This document shows, in pieces, positions 8,460-18,241 of a DNA stretch of 40,274 nt. Under the pieces are notes generated by a model. The model made no database searches. It was not told the origin of the DNA and saw nothing but the letters and a program-made list of their open reading frames with translations. Source of the DNA: Nocardia amamiensis NBRC 102102. Lineage in GTDB: Bacteria; Actinomycetota; Actinomycetes; Mycobacteriales; Mycobacteriaceae. The DNA is taken from positions 1 through 40,274 of the forward strand of contig NZ_BDBA01000043.1 in assembly GCF_001612745.1 (NCBI RefSeq), given 5' to 3'. Within the stretch, counting starts at the first letter, position 1. The number at the start of each line of letters is the position of its first letter. The translations under genes and the position numbers were made by a program.

Positions 8460-9929
8460 CTAGCGCTGAGCCACCATGGTGGGGGTGATCGGCGCCGGGA
8501 GGGCGGTCTCGCCTTCCAGGTACCGGTCGACACCGGCGGCCGCGGCGCGGCCTTCGGCGATGGCCCAGACGATGAGCGACTGACCACGGCCCATGTCACC
8601 CGCGACGAAGACGCCGGGAACGTTGGTCGCCCAGTTCTTGTCGCGCTGCACGTTGCCGCGCTGGTCGTAGCCGACGCCGAGATCGTTCAGCAGGCCCGGC
8701 TTCTCGGGACCGACGAAGCCCATGGCCAGCAGCACCAGGTCGGCCTCTAGCGTGAAGTCGGTGCCATCGACCTTCTCGAAACGGCCGTTGACCATCGTGA
8801 CCTCGTGCGCCTCCAAGCCGGTCACCTTGCCGTCCGCGCCGACGAAGCGCTCGGTGTTCACCGAGAACACCCGCTCGCCGCCCTCCTCGTGCGCCGAGGA
8901 AACCCGGTACATCAGCGGGTAGGTCGGCCACGGGGTCGAGGCGGCCCGCTCCTCCGGCGGACGCGGCATGATCTCGAACTGGTGCACGCTGGCCGCGCCC
9001 TGCCGGTGCGAGGTGCCCAGGCAGTCCGCGCCGGTGTCGCCACCGCCGATGATGACGACCTTCTTGTCCTTCGCGTGGATGGGCGGCAGGCCGTCGGCAT
9101 CGGTGACGTCGTCGCCGAGCTGCACCCGGTTGGCCCACGGCAGGAAATCCATCGCCTGGTGGATGCCGTCCAGGTCGCGACCGGGGATCGGCAGGTCACG
9201 GGCAACGGTGGCGCCACCGGCGAGCACGATCGCGTCGTACTGCTCGCGCAACTGCTCGGCGGTGATGTCCACGCCCACGTTCACGCCGGTCTTGAAGATG
9301 GTGCCCTCGGCCTCCATCTGCGCGAGACGGCGGTCGATGAAGCGCTTCTCCATCTTGAATTCCGGGATGCCGTAGCGCAGCAGACCGCCGATGCGGTCGG
9401 CGCGCTCGAACACGGTCACGGTGTGACCGGCGCGGGTCAGCTGCTGCGCCGCGGCCAGGCCGGCCGGGCCGGAACCGACGACGGCGATCTTCTTGCCGGT
9501 GATGCGGGTCGGGTAGACCGGGGTCACCCAGCCCTCGTCGAAGGCGTTCTCGATGATCTCGACCTCGACCTGCTTGATCGTCACCGGATCCTGGTTGATG
9601 CCGAGCACACAGGACGCCTCGCACGGCGCCGGGCACAACCGCCCGGTGAACTCCGGGAAGTTGTTGGTCGCGTGCAGCCGGTCGATGCCTTCCCGCCAGC
9701 GGTCCTTGTAGACCAGGTCGTTCCACTCGGGGATCAGGTTCCCCAGCGGGCAGCCGTTGTGGCAGAACGGGATACCGCAGTCCATGCACCGGCTGGCCTG
9801 GGTGCGTAGGGTCTGGTGGGAGAAGTTCTCCTGGTAGACCTCTTTCCAGTCCATCAGGCGCAGCGGAACCGGTCGCCGCTTCGGCAGTTCCCGAGAAGTG
9901 TGCTTCAGAAAACCCTGGGGGTCAGCCAC
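8460..9929 (-). CDS. gltD: glutamate synthase [NADPH] small subunit
   Basis: 489 residues from GTG 9929, giving VADPQGFLKHTSRELPKRRP, the usual N-terminus of actinobacterial GltD; a GTG at 9950 would add seven residues. Two 4Fe-4S ligand groups are visible: Cys48, 51, 56, 60 and Cys99, 103, 107. The FAD site is VVGSGPAGLAAA (Gly152, 154, 157), followed by GGLLRYGIPEFKM; the NADPH site is VIIGGGDTGADCLG; the C-terminal FAD motif is GVFVAGDMGRGQSL. GltD takes electrons from NADPH and passes them to GltB, which makes two glutamates from glutamine and 2-oxoglutarate. The RBS may be CGGGGGCC. It follows gltB at 56 bases, and the gap contains a partial copy of the gltB 3' end (see repeat). Strong terminator downstream. 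Confidence 0.95.
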   Translation of the reverse strand: MADPQGFLKHTSRELPKRRPVPLRLMDWKEVYQENFSHQTLRTQASRCMDCGIPFCHNGCPLGNLIPEWNDLVYKDRWREGIDRLHATNNFPEFTGRLCPAPCEASCVLGINQDPVTIKQVEVEIIENAFDEGWVTPVYPTRITGKKIAVVGSGPAGLAAAQQLTRAGHTVTVFERADRIGGLLRYGIPEFKMEKRFIDRRLAQMEAEGTIFKTGVNVGVDITAEQLREQYDAIVLAGGATVARDLPIPGRDLDGIHQAMDFLPWANRVQLGDDVTDADGLPPIHAKDKKVVIIGGGDTGADCLGTSHRQGAASVHQFEIMPRPPEERAASTPWPTYPLMYRVSSAHEEGGERVFSVNTERFVGADGKVTGLEAHEVTMVNGRFEKVDGTDFTLEADLVLLAMGFVGPEKPGLLNDLGVGYDQRGNVQRDKNWATNVPGVFVAGDMGRGQSLIVWAIAEGRAAAAGVDRYLEGETALPAPITPTMVAQR

Positions 9930-10024
9930 GTGCGGCCCCCGAATGGTCACAGCGCTTCGTCCACGTCATCGCTAAAACTTCCTTCTCAGCCACGTGCGGC
10001 CTCCATAATCGCTTCGTCCACGTC
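9922..10024. repeat. imperfect duplication of the gltB 3' end at the gltB-gltD junction
   Basis: Two 15-base blocks occur twice in the same order. Block one is TCAGCCACGTGCGGC at 9922-9936 and 9986-10000; block two is CGCTTCGTCCACGTC at 9953-9967 and 10010-10024. The spacers between blocks are 16 and 9 bases. One copy encodes the GltB C-terminus and stop; the other surrounds the gltD start codon. Read in gene direction, each block one is GCCGCACGTGGCTGA, which holds a stop for gltB in one copy and GTG-GCT-GA(C), the gltD start, in the other. Confidence 0.85.
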
Positions 10025-13000
10025 CTTGCCGCTCTTCTCAGCTTCGGAGATGGCGAGCAAAACTTTCTTGTACTCCCGCGGCATGACCTTGACGAAGTGG
10101 TTCACCTGCTGCGACCAATCGCTCAGAATGCGATCGGCGACCGGGGAACCCGTCTGGTCACGGTGCTGGGTGATGATGTCGTGCAGCCAGGTGAAGTCGT
10201 CACCGGCCAACTGCTCGACGGCGTCGGCCTGCTCGGGGTTGAGCTTGGACGCGAAGGTGCCGTTCGGGTCGAAGACGAACGCAACGCCGCCGGACATACC
10301 GGCGCCGAAGTTGCGGCCGGTCTCGCCGAGGATGACCACACGACCACCGGTCATGTACTCACAACCGTGGTCGCCGACGCCCTCGACCACCGCGGTGGCG
10401 CCGGAGTTGCGCACGGCGAACCGCTCGCCGACCACACCGCTGAGGAACACCTGCCCGCTGGTCGCGCCGAACAGGATCACGTTGCCCGCGATGATGTTCT
10501 GCTCCGCGACGAACTCGCCGGGCGCGTTCAGCGACGGGCGCACCACGAGGCGGCCGCCGGAAAGGCCCTTGCCGACATAGTCGTTCGCGTCACCCTGCAC
10601 GCGCAGCGTGATGCCTGCGGGCACGAAGGCGCCGAAGCTGTTGCCCGCCGAGCCGGTGAAGGTGATGTCGACGGTGTCGTCGGGCAGGCCTGCGCCGCCG
10701 TAGAGCTTGGTCACCTCGTGGCCGAGCATGGTGCCGACGGTGCGGTTCACGTTCGTGATCTTGGTCTCGAACTTCACCGCCTGCCCGCGCTCCAGTGCGT
10801 CCCGGCTCTGCGTGATCAGCTGCTGGTCCAGCGCCTTGTCCAGGCCGTGGTCCTGGGCTTTGGTGCAGCGGCGGTCCTGGTACATGAATGCCGTCTCGAC
10901 GTCGTCGAGGATCGGCGACAGGTCCAGCTTGCTGGCCTTCCAGTGCTGCTTGGCCCGCGAGGTGTCGAGCAGATCGACGCGCCCGATGGCCTCGTCCAGG
11001 CTTCGGAAGCCGAGCTGCGCCAGCAGTTCCCTGACCTCTTCGGCGATGAACAGGAAGAAGTTCTCGACGAATTCCGGCTTGCCGGTGAAGCGTTCGCGCA
11101 GCACCGGGTTCTGCGTCGCGACGCCGACCGGGCAGGTGTCCAGATGGCAGACGCGCATCATGATGCAGCCCGAGACCACCAGCGGCGCGGTGGCGAAGCC
11201 GTACTCCTCGGCGCCGAGCAGCGCGGCGATCACCACGTCACGACCGGTCTTCATCTGGCCGTCGACCTGCACCACGATGCGGTCGCGCAGGCCGTTGAGC
11301 AGCAACGTCTGCTGGGTCTCGGCCAGGCCGAGTTCCCAGGGACCGCCCGCGTGCTTGAGCGAGGTCAGCGGCGAGGCGCCGGTGCCGCCGTCGTGACCGG
11401 AGATCAGCACCACGTCCGCGTGCGCCTTGGAGACGCCAGCAGCGACGGTGCCGACGCCCGGCTCGGCGACCAGCTTCACGTGGATGCGCGCCTGCGGGTT
11501 CGCGTTCTTCAGGTCATGGATCAGCTGCGCCAGATCCTCGATCGAGTAGATGTCGTGGTGCGGCGGCGGCGAGATCAGGCCGACGCCCGGCGTCGAGTGC
11601 CGTACCTCGGCGACCCACGGGTACACCTTGTGCGCGGGCAGCTGGCCGCCCTCACCGGGCTTCGCGCCCTGCGCCATCTTGATCTGGATGTCGGTGCAGT
11701 TGGTCAGGTAGTGCGCGGTCACGCCGAAGCGGCCGGAGGCCACCTGCTTGATCGCGCTGCGCCGCCAGTCGCCGTTCTCCTCCGGCTCGAAGCGCGACGG
11801 CGACTCGCCGCCCTCACCCGAGTTCGACCGTCCGCCGAGGCGGTTCATCGCGATCGCCAGGGTCTCGTGCGCCTCCGCCGAGATGGAGCCGTAGCTCATC
11901 GCGCCGGTGGAGAACCGCTTCACGATCTCCGACGCGGGCTCGACCTCCTCGATCGGGATCGGGGAGCGCGCATCGTTCTTGAACTTGAACAGGCCGCGCA
12001 GCGACGCGAGCCGCTCGGACTGGTCGTCGACCAGCTTGGTGTACTCCTTGAAGATCGAGTACTGGCCGGAGCGGGTTGCGTGCTGCAGCTTGAACACCGT
12101 GTCCGGGTTGAACAGGTGGTATTCGCCTTCGCGCCGCCACTGGTACTCACCGCCGACCTCGAGCTCGCGGTGCGCACGCTCGTTGCGGTTCTCCAGGAAC
12201 GCGACCAGGTGCCGCTGGGCGACCTCGTCGGCGATCTCGTCCAGACCGATGCCGTCCAGGTGCGAGCGCAGGCCGGTGAAGTACTCGTCCACCAGTTCCT
12301 GCGACAGGCCGATCACCTGGAAGAGCTGGGCGCCGTTGTAGGAGGCCAGGGTGGAGATGCCCATCTTGGACATCACCTTCAGCACGCCCTTGCCCGCCGC
12401 CTTGTTGTAGTTCGCGACCGCCTTGCGGTAGTCGGCGGCCAGGTCGCCGGTGCTGCCCGGCATCTCCAGCGCGCCGCGCTCGAGCATGTCCTCGATGGTC
12501 TCGAAGGCCATGTACGGGTTGATCGCGGCGGCGCCGAAGCCGACCAGCATGGCCATGTGGTGCACCTCGCGGGCGTCACCGGCCTCCACGACAAGGCCGA
12601 CCATGGTGCGGGTACGTTCGCGCACCAGGTGGTGGTGCACCGAGGAGGTCAGCAGCAGCGACGGGATCGGCGCCAGCTTCTCGTTGGACTCGCGGTCGGA
12701 CAGCACGATGATCCGCGCTCCGCCGTCGATGGCGGCCGACACCTGGGTGTTGATCGCCTCGAGCGCCTTGCGCAGGCCCTTGCCGCCCTTCTTCACCGGG
12801 TACAGACCGCGCACGACCACCGAGCGCAACTCGGGGTGCGAACCGTCGTCGTTGATGTGCACGAGCTTGGCCAGCTCGTCGTTGTCCAGGATCGGCTGCT
12901 CGAGCGCGATCTGGTTGCACGACTCCGGTCCCGGGTGCAGCAGGTCGGCCTCCGGGCCGATATTGCGCTTGAGGCTGGTCACCACCTCTTCCCGGATCGC

Positions 13001-14638
13001 GTCCAGCGGCGGGTTGGTGACCTGCGCGAACAGCTGGGAGAAGTAATCGAACAGCAGGCGCGGACGGCTGGACAGCACCGCGATCGGGGTGTCGGTGCCC
13101 ATCGAGCCGAGCGCTTCGAGGCCGGTCCTGGCCATCGGCGAGATCAGCAGGTTGAGCTCTTCGGTGGTGTATCCGAAGATCTGCTGGCGGATCAGCACGC
13201 GATCGTGCGACATGTGCACGTGCGGACGGTCGGGCAGGTCGGCGAGGCGGGACACGCCCTTGTCGAGCCACTCCTGGTACGGGTGCTCGGCGGCGAGCTG
13301 GGTCTTGACCTCGTCGTCGCCGACGATGCGGCCCTGGGCGGTGTCGACCAGGAACATGCGGCCCGGCTGCAGGCGCGCCTTCTTGACCACCTTGGACGGG
13401 TCGATGTCGAGCACGCCGACCTCGGAGGCCATCACGACCAAGCCGTCGTCGGTCACCCAGATGCGGCTGGGGCGCAGGCCGTTGCGGTCGAGCACGGCGC
13501 CGATGACGGTGCCGTCGGTGAAGCACACCGACGCCGGGCCGTCCCACGGCTCCATCAGCATCGAGTGGTACTCGTAGAAGGCCCGCCGCTGCGGGTCCAT
13601 GTTGTCGTTGCGTTCCCATGCCTCGGGAATCATCATCAGCACGGCGTGCGGCAGGCTGCGGCCGCCGAGGTGCAGCAGTTCCAGCACCTCGTCGAACCGG
13701 GCGGTGTCGCTTGCCCCCGGGGTACAGACCGGGAAGATCTTCTCCAGCCGGTTCTTGCCCGCGGAGTCGGTGCCGAAGACGTCGCTGCGCAGCAGCGCCT
13801 CACGGGCGCGCATCCAGTTCTCGTTGCCGGTGACGGTGTTGATCTCACCGTTGTGCGCGACGCGGCGGAACGGGTGCGCCAGCGGCCAGGACGGGAAGGT
13901 GTTGGTGGAGAAGCGGGAGTGCACGATGCCCAGCGCGCTCTCCACCCGGGAGTCCTGCAGGTCCAGGTAGAACGCGCGCAGCTGCGGCGTGGTGAACATG
14001 CCCTTGTAGCAGAAGGTCTGCCCGGACAGGCTCGGGAAGTAGACCGATTCCTTGCCGACCGCGCCCTCACCCGCACCGGCCGACCCGAGTTCGTGCTCGA
14101 CTCGCTTGCGCACCACGTAGGCGCGACGCTCCAGATCCATACCCGACAGCGGTTCGGAAGCGTTCTTCGGCGAGGCGATGAAGATCTGCCGGAAGGTCGG
14201 CATGGCGTCACGCGAGAGTGCGCCGAGCGACGACTCGTCGATCGGGACCTCGCGCCAGCCAAGGACCTCGAGGCCCTCTTCCTTGACGATCTTCTCCACG
14301 CCGTAGGCGGCGCGCGCGGCTTCGCGACGGGCCTGCGGGAGGAAGGCGATACCGGAGGCGTAGGAGCCCTCCGGCGGCAACTCGAAGTCCACGATGGCGC
14401 GGAAGAAGCGGTCGGGAACCTGGATCAGGATGCCCGCGCCGTCACCACTGTTGGGCTCGGCGCCGGCGGCACCACGGTGCTCCAGGTTCAACAGAGCCGT
14501 AATAGCCTTGTCGACGATGTCACGGCTGCGGCGGCCGTGCATGTCGACGACGAATGCGACGCCGCAGGCGTCGTGCTCGTTCGCCGGGTCGTAGAGACCG
14601 ATGGGTCCAGGTGACCTGTGGCCAGGAAGTTGCGTCAT
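9986..14638 (-). CDS. gltB: glutamate synthase [NADPH] large subunit
   Basis: 1550 residues from ATG 14638 ([18 protein letters not shown]); longer in-frame starts upstream run through non-family sequence. The class II glutamine amidotransferase nucleophile is Cys25 in [12 protein letters not shown], so a 24-residue propeptide must be removed. Downstream are the central and FMN domains with the synthase region (for example [20 protein letters not shown] and [19 protein letters not shown]), the 3Fe-4S ligands in [19 protein letters not shown] (about residues 1155-1173) and the C-terminal GXGXG beta-helix domain ([21 protein letters not shown]). Full length for the family. It releases ammonia from glutamine and channels it to 2-oxoglutarate. 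AAGGCAGAGGC before the ATG is the likely RBS. First gene of the gltBD operon. Confidence 0.96.
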   Translation of the reverse strand: MTQLPGHRSPGPIGLYDPANEHDACGVAFVVDMHGRRSRDIVDKAITALLNLEHRGAAGAEPNSGDGAGILIQVPDRFFRAIVDFELPPEGSYASGIAFLPQARREAARAAYGVEKIVKEEGLEVLGWREVPIDESSLGALSRDAMPTFRQIFIASPKNASEPLSGMDLERRAYVVRKRVEHELGSAGAGEGAVGKESVYFPSLSGQTFCYKGMFTTPQLRAFYLDLQDSRVESALGIVHSRFSTNTFPSWPLAHPFRRVAHNGEINTVTGNENWMRAREALLRSDVFGTDSAGKNRLEKIFPVCTPGASDTARFDEVLELLHLGGRSLPHAVLMMIPEAWERNDNMDPQRRAFYEYHSMLMEPWDGPASVCFTDGTVIGAVLDRNGLRPSRIWVTDDGLVVMASEVGVLDIDPSKVVKKARLQPGRMFLVDTAQGRIVGDDEVKTQLAAEHPYQEWLDKGVSRLADLPDRPHVHMSHDRVLIRQQIFGYTTEELNLLISPMARTGLEALGSMGTDTPIAVLSSRPRLLFDYFSQLFAQVTNPPLDAIREEVVTSLKRNIGPEADLLHPGPESCNQIALEQPILDNDELAKLVHINDDGSHPELRSVVVRGLYPVKKGGKGLRKALEAINTQVSAAIDGGARIIVLSDRESNEKLAPIPSLLLTSSVHHHLVRERTRTMVGLVVEAGDAREVHHMAMLVGFGAAAINPYMAFETIEDMLERGALEMPGSTGDLAADYRKAVANYNKAAGKGVLKVMSKMGISTLASYNGAQLFQVIGLSQELVDEYFTGLRSHLDGIGLDEIADEVAQRHLVAFLENRNERAHRELEVGGEYQWRREGEYHLFNPDTVFKLQHATRSGQYSIFKEYTKLVDDQSERLASLRGLFKFKNDARSPIPIEEVEPASEIVKRFSTGAMSYGSISAEAHETLAIAMNRLGGRSNSGEGGESPSRFEPEENGDWRRSAIKQVASGRFGVTAHYLTNCTDIQIKMAQGAKPGEGGQLPAHKVYPWVAEVRHSTPGVGLISPPPHHDIYSIEDLAQLIHDLKNANPQARIHVKLVAEPGVGTVAAGVSKAHADVVLISGHDGGTGASPLTSLKHAGGPWELGLAETQQTLLLNGLRDRIVVQVDGQMKTGRDVVIAALLGAEEYGFATAPLVVSGCIMMRVCHLDTCPVGVATQNPVLRERFTGKPEFVENFFLFIAEEVRELLAQLGFRSLDEAIGRVDLLDTSRAKQHWKASKLDLSPILDDVETAFMYQDRRCTKAQDHGLDKALDQQLITQSRDALERGQAVKFETKITNVNRTVGTMLGHEVTKLYGGAGLPDDTVDITFTGSAGNSFGAFVPAGITLRVQGDANDYVGKGLSGGRLVVRPSLNAPGEFVAEQNIIAGNVILFGATSGQVFLSGVVGERFAVRNSGATAVVEGVGDHGCEYMTGGRVVILGETGRNFGAGMSGGVAFVFDPNGTFASKLNPEQADAVEQLAGDDFTWLHDIITQHRDQTGSPVADRILSDWSQQVNHFVKVMPREYKKVLLAISEAEKSGKDVDEAIMEAARG

Positions 14639-15364
14639 GCCTCTGCCTTCAAGAAAGTCGGCCTTCGAAGAAAAACAGCCTTTCGTCGAACGCCTCCGTA
14701 CAAGACTGCGCCCGTACGTTCCGAAGCCAGCCGCGCTGATGGTCTTCGGCGTGCAGTCAGGTCTGCAGTTGTCTCCACCCGCTTCTGTGACGTAGTGGGT
14801 GCCCTTCGGTAACGGATCCCTAACAAGATCCTTACCTCCGAGCGGGGTCTCGCCCGCTACGCTGAGCACCTGCTAGGGGCTGCCCGAGCGGGCGATTGCC
14901 GAACATTCTGTGTTCGGCGTAAGAGCAAACGATAAGTCAGGTCCAGGGCCCAACCAACTTAGGTTTCGCTAATAACCGGGTTTAGCTGGGCTTCTGCATT
15001 GGGTCCTCCACGTGTGCGCGTCGTCCAGTGTAAAGCAGCGAGTAGGGTGCGATCGATCCCCGTGGCACCGGGTGCCAGCAGGGAAGAACCGGCGTGCAGC
15101 ACCGGCCCGAAACCTCCGCGCAACACCGGGAACCCGCCCTCACCTGCGTCGAAGAAGATTTCCCCGGACCGGGCCGGACAAAACCAAGCGGCAGCGGCTA
15201 ACTCGGCGATCGAGCCGCTGAGATGTTTCCTACACCGGCGTGACAAGCCGCGAATGTGATCCGACCGTCCGGACTCTTTTGCCCACTGTGGAGTTCAGCA
15301 CATTCGCAGCAAATAACGTGGAGTGTTGTTGGACACACTTTCCGAGCGTAGGCACGGCGGCTGT
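14639..15364. other. gltB leader/promoter region, non-coding
   Basis: About 725 bases without a convincing gene; short frames on both strands have no family signature. The part near gltB is relatively AT-rich in places (gtttttcttcg, ttaggtttcgctaataacc) and should hold the gltB promoter and a long leader. A hairpin GCCGAACA...TGTTCGGC lies at about 14896-14918. No riboswitch family could be assigned. Confidence 0.45.
15192..15220 (-). terminator. possible terminator downstream of chorismate mutase
   Basis: 8-bp stem CAGCGGCT/AGCCGCTG (15192-15199 with 15213-15220), 145 bases after the chorismate mutase stop. There is no U-tract, so the call is weak. Confidence 0.3.
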
Positions 15365-15940
15365 TCAGGCCGGGCAGAGCACGATCGCGGCACGGACCAG
15401 CGCGGCTTGGTGCAAGGCATCCATCCGGCCGGTGACGAACACACCGAAGACGCTGCGCGCCAACCGTTCCGCGCAATCCGGCGCGGTCAGCTCGGCTCGG
15501 TGGGCGGCCAACTGGTCGAGGATTTCGACGTTCACCCGGTCGATGACCGGACGCACGGACGCGAGACCGGCGGGGTCACTCGGCGCCGCGGCCGGGTCGA
15601 AGCGCCACCGCAGGATCAGGCCGCGCTGCACCGTCTTGTTCGCCTCGATCTGACCGAAGAACACCTGCCGTACCCAGTTCTCCGGCAGCTCACGGCCATT
15701 GCCGAGGCGGGCCATCGCGTCGTAGACCTCGGACTCACGGACGGGATCGTCGATGGTCGGCTCGATGCCGCGCTCGCCTGCCGCCGCCCACTTCGCCGCG
15801 GCCACCGCGTCGGCCGTGTCCAGCCGCTCGACGACCAGCGCGACCAACCGGTCCAGCGATCCGTCGGCCGGAGACGCGCCCGCGCTAGCCGGCCACATGA
15901 GCAGCGCCGCCGCGAATATCGTCACCACGACTCCACGCAT
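15365..15940 (-). CDS. secreted AroQ-type (gamma subclass) chorismate mutase
   Basis: 191 residues. Residues 1-22 are a signal peptide (VVTIFAAALLMWPASAGAS). The mature part is all-helical and opens with LDRLVALVVERLDTADAVAAAKW, the pattern of the secreted chorismate mutase of M. tuberculosis (Rv1885c), with Arg39 and Lys50 at positions matching its active-site Arg and Lys. IDDPVRESEVYDAM and FFGQIEANKTVQ continue the family pattern. Two cysteines (CAERL and the final LCPA) would form the known disulfide. It converts chorismate to prephenate outside the cytoplasm; why bacteria export it is unresolved. It is monocistronic, on the same strand as gltB but 725 bases away. Confidence 0.85.
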   Translation of the reverse strand: MRGVVVTIFAAALLMWPASAGASPADGSLDRLVALVVERLDTADAVAAAKWAAAGERGIEPTIDDPVRESEVYDAMARLGNGRELPENWVRQVFFGQIEANKTVQRGLILRWRFDPAAAPSDPAGLASVRPVIDRVNVEILDQLAAHRAELTAPDCAERLARSVFGVFVTGRMDALHQAALVRAAIVLCPA

Positions 15941-16154
15941 GCCGGGACCTCCTGGGATCGCTCACCACTGCGCCAGGGTAGGCGTATTCAGCCACGGCGG
16001 TCCCGGCGGCGCTCGATGATCTGTGAGCCTGGACACATCCGGCCTCCCCTGCTCGCTGAGTCGGCCGAGGGCCTGTCACGCTGTCACAACGAATCCGTGA
16101 CAGTTTCGTCGCGCGCCCGCGAAAGCGCCTGGGACGTAGAGGATGTGCCTTCCC

Positions 16155-17870
16155 ATGACCGTCACCGGCTTGTTCACCTGGCTCGGCGGGGGCCGGACCA
16201 GCGAAATCACCGATCGCCACGAGCGGGGCGGTTACGCCGTTACCGGCGCGGTCGTGCTGTTGTTCGCGGCGATCTCCGGTGCGGTCAGCGGCCTGGCCGC
16301 GGCCTCGACGGGCGTGTGGCCGCTGTGGGCGACGTTGGCGGCGGCACTCGTGGTCGCGGCGCTGACCGGCGCGCTCGCGCGTGCCGTGGCGACTGCCCGG
16401 CCGAGCGGAGGGCCGGATCGGCTCGGGCTGATCATGCGCGTCACGGTCGCCGTGCTGGCGGGCGGATTGATGGCCGAACTGGCCGCGGTCGTAGTCTTCG
16501 GCGCGTCCGTCGACCGGGTGCTGGATGACCGGGCTCAGCGGTCGGTGGATTCGGCCGCGCAGGTGGTCGCGGCGCAGAGCGAACTGGACCGGGCGAAGGC
16601 CGACCGGGCCGCGCTCGACCGGTCGATCGTCCAAGCGCAGACGGATATCGATCGTGCGTTGGTGATCGCCCGCTGCGAGTACAACCCGACTCCCGAGTGC
16701 CCGCAGACCAGGATCACCGGCGTACCCGGTCGCGGGCCGGAGGCGCAGACGGCCAACGACATGCTCGACGACGCCCGCAAGCAGCTCGCCGCCGCACAGG
16801 GCCGGGTCGACGCGGCCGACCGCCGGATCACCGACGACCAGAACGCCCTTTCCGCCGCACGGACCTCCGCCTTCGACGCCGCCGACCGCGGCCTCGGCGG
16901 GCGCTGGCAGGCGATGAACGACTACACCGTGCGCGAAGCGTTGCCGCTGCGCATTCTCATCATCGTGGCATTCGTCGCGCTCGCTTTGCTGCCGCTGGTC
17001 CTGCGCTGGTGGCGCGGGGAGACCTCGTTCGACCGGCACAACGCGGCGCGGGCCGTACACGATCGCGCGGAGCGCGAAGCCGACACGGCCATCGCGGTCA
17101 AGCAGGCCGAGGTACGCGCCGAAGCCGAGACCCTGCGCGCCGAGCAGCAGCTCACGGCCGCCCGCCTCGCCGTCGAGGCGGACACGGCCATCGACCGGGA
17201 GCTGCAGCGCACCCGCATCATCGCGGCCATCGGCGGCATCGAGATCGGTATCACCGAACCGCCGCGCCGCCCCGAACTTCCCGCCGCCGCGGCGGACGAT
17301 CGAAAGGACAGCGCCATGCCGCACGAGGTGACGCCGAACCTACCGGCCCCGGTGACCGCGAGCCCGTCCGCGCCCGCCGTCGCGCCACCACCCGCCCCGC
17401 AGAGCGGCGGTATCGAGCTGCCGCTGATCGGCACGGTGCCGTTCACCGACACCGCGGCGCGCCTCATCCGGCCGCTGGTTCCGTCCTTCGTCGCCAACGC
17501 CATCGACACCGCGACGCACCCGCTGCGCACCGCGCGGCAGGCATTCGAGGAGGTCGAGGAGATCACCTTCACACTGCGCCGCACCCGCAAGGTGACCATC
17601 GACGGCCAGACCTCGCACCCGCAGGCCGTGAGCGCTCCGGTCGGGTACCAGCTCCAGCCCGGCTCGCCCGAGGTCGCGCACGCCCAGCACATCGCCGCCA
17701 CGGTCGTCGACGCCGACTATTCGGCGCCCAACACGCCGCGCTACTCCCTTCCCCCTACCGGCGCGGCGGGCTACGGCCTGCCCACCAGCGCCAGCCGGGA
17801 AGAACTCCCCGGCCACCACCACGCCGAACTTCCCGAGTCGAACCGCCGCGAACTTCCGCCCGGCCGGTGA
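16155..17870 (+). CDS. DUF4407 membrane protein with coiled coil
   Basis: 571 residues from ATG 16155; an ATG at 16143 is in frame but abuts the GAGG that serves the later start. Membrane segments lie at about 26-48, 55-76, 92-115 and 258-280. Between the last two is a long charged region with SELDRAKADRAALDRSIVQAQTDIDRAL and QLAAAQGRVDAADRRITDDQ, a coiled coil that holds a two-cysteine insertion (CEYNPTPEC). A second helical, Arg/Glu/Ala-rich region follows. The C-terminal 200 residues are Pro/Ala-rich and low in complexity, with repeated E-L-P motifs near the end. This architecture matches DUF4407, common in actinobacteria and Bacteroidetes and of unknown function. It stands alone. Confidence 0.8.
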   Translation: MTVTGLFTWLGGGRTSEITDRHERGGYAVTGAVVLLFAAISGAVSGLAAASTGVWPLWATLAAALVVAALTGALARAVATARPSGGPDRLGLIMRVTVAVLAGGLMAELAAVVVFGASVDRVLDDRAQRSVDSAAQVVAAQSELDRAKADRAALDRSIVQAQTDIDRALVIARCEYNPTPECPQTRITGVPGRGPEAQTANDMLDDARKQLAAAQGRVDAADRRITDDQNALSAARTSAFDAADRGLGGRWQAMNDYTVREALPLRILIIVAFVALALLPLVLRWWRGETSFDRHNAARAVHDRAEREADTAIAVKQAEVRAEAETLRAEQQLTAARLAVEADTAIDRELQRTRIIAAIGGIEIGITEPPRRPELPAAAADDRKDSAMPHEVTPNLPAPVTASPSAPAVAPPPAPQSGGIELPLIGTVPFTDTAARLIRPLVPSFVANAIDTATHPLRTARQAFEEVEEITFTLRRTRKVTIDGQTSHPQAVSAPVGYQLQPGSPEVAHAQHIAATVVDADYSAPNTPRYSLPPTGAAGYGLPTSASREELPGHHHAELPESNRRELPPGR

Positions 17871-17929
17871 TCCGCGGCGGCACAGCGAGCCGATAGCTCC
17901 GCAGGCTGGACTCCGACCGGGTAGCCCGC

Positions 17930-18226
17930 CGAGACTGGCTTGTAAGGCCGCTGACCGCATCCGCCAAGCGATCCTCGCGGGCGCGCCTTCCGGGTGCACC
18001 GTTGCGCGAAGTCGAACTCGCCGCCGCCCTGGGCGTCAGCCGCAAGTCGGTTCGGGCAGGTTTGAGCTACGGAGCAGGAAGGACTCATCCGGAGCGCGTG
18101 GCTCCCGGCACCAGCGCCATCGAGGCCGAGTCGAGACGCCCTGGTCCGGCGGGCGGCCGAAAACGGACGAGGCGCGTCGGGGCCACTACTGCTCCCCACA
18201 GCGCCGCAATTCGCACACCGTGGTGA
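17930..18226 (+). pseudogene. decayed GntR-family regulator fragment
   Basis: One frame reads KAADRIRQAILAG (from about 17945) and another, one base out of step, reads LPGAPLREVELAAALGVSRKSVRAGL (to about 18066). Joined, they follow the GntR winged-helix pattern: ADRIRxAILxG then LPGxxLREVELAxxLGVSRxxVR. So a frameshift splits the DNA-binding domain. After it, the sequence is unlike any ligand domain and stops at 18226. This looks like the remnant of a regulator, lying in the gap between the DUF4407 and MFS genes. No intact start codon was found. Confidence 0.45.
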
Positions 18227-18241
18227 GCTGATGCGAACCCG

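Noticed and set aside
10097..14614. A 1505-codon open frame on the plus strand across gltB
   Set aside because: It is antisense to a clear gltB, has a His/Asp/Val/Arg-rich composition typical of reversed high-GC genes and no domain.
14950..14985. GlnR box before gltB (gttat...gaaac on the minus strand)
   Set aside because: The spacing between half-sites is four rather than six bases, and the flanking bases do not fit; too weak to annotate.
15030..15250. Possible cobalamin-riboswitch-like sequence (GGGAAG...CCGG...CCGG...CCGCGCAAC)
   Set aside because: The conserved B12 box is missing and no gene follows on the plus strand; resemblance is probably chance in GC-rich DNA.
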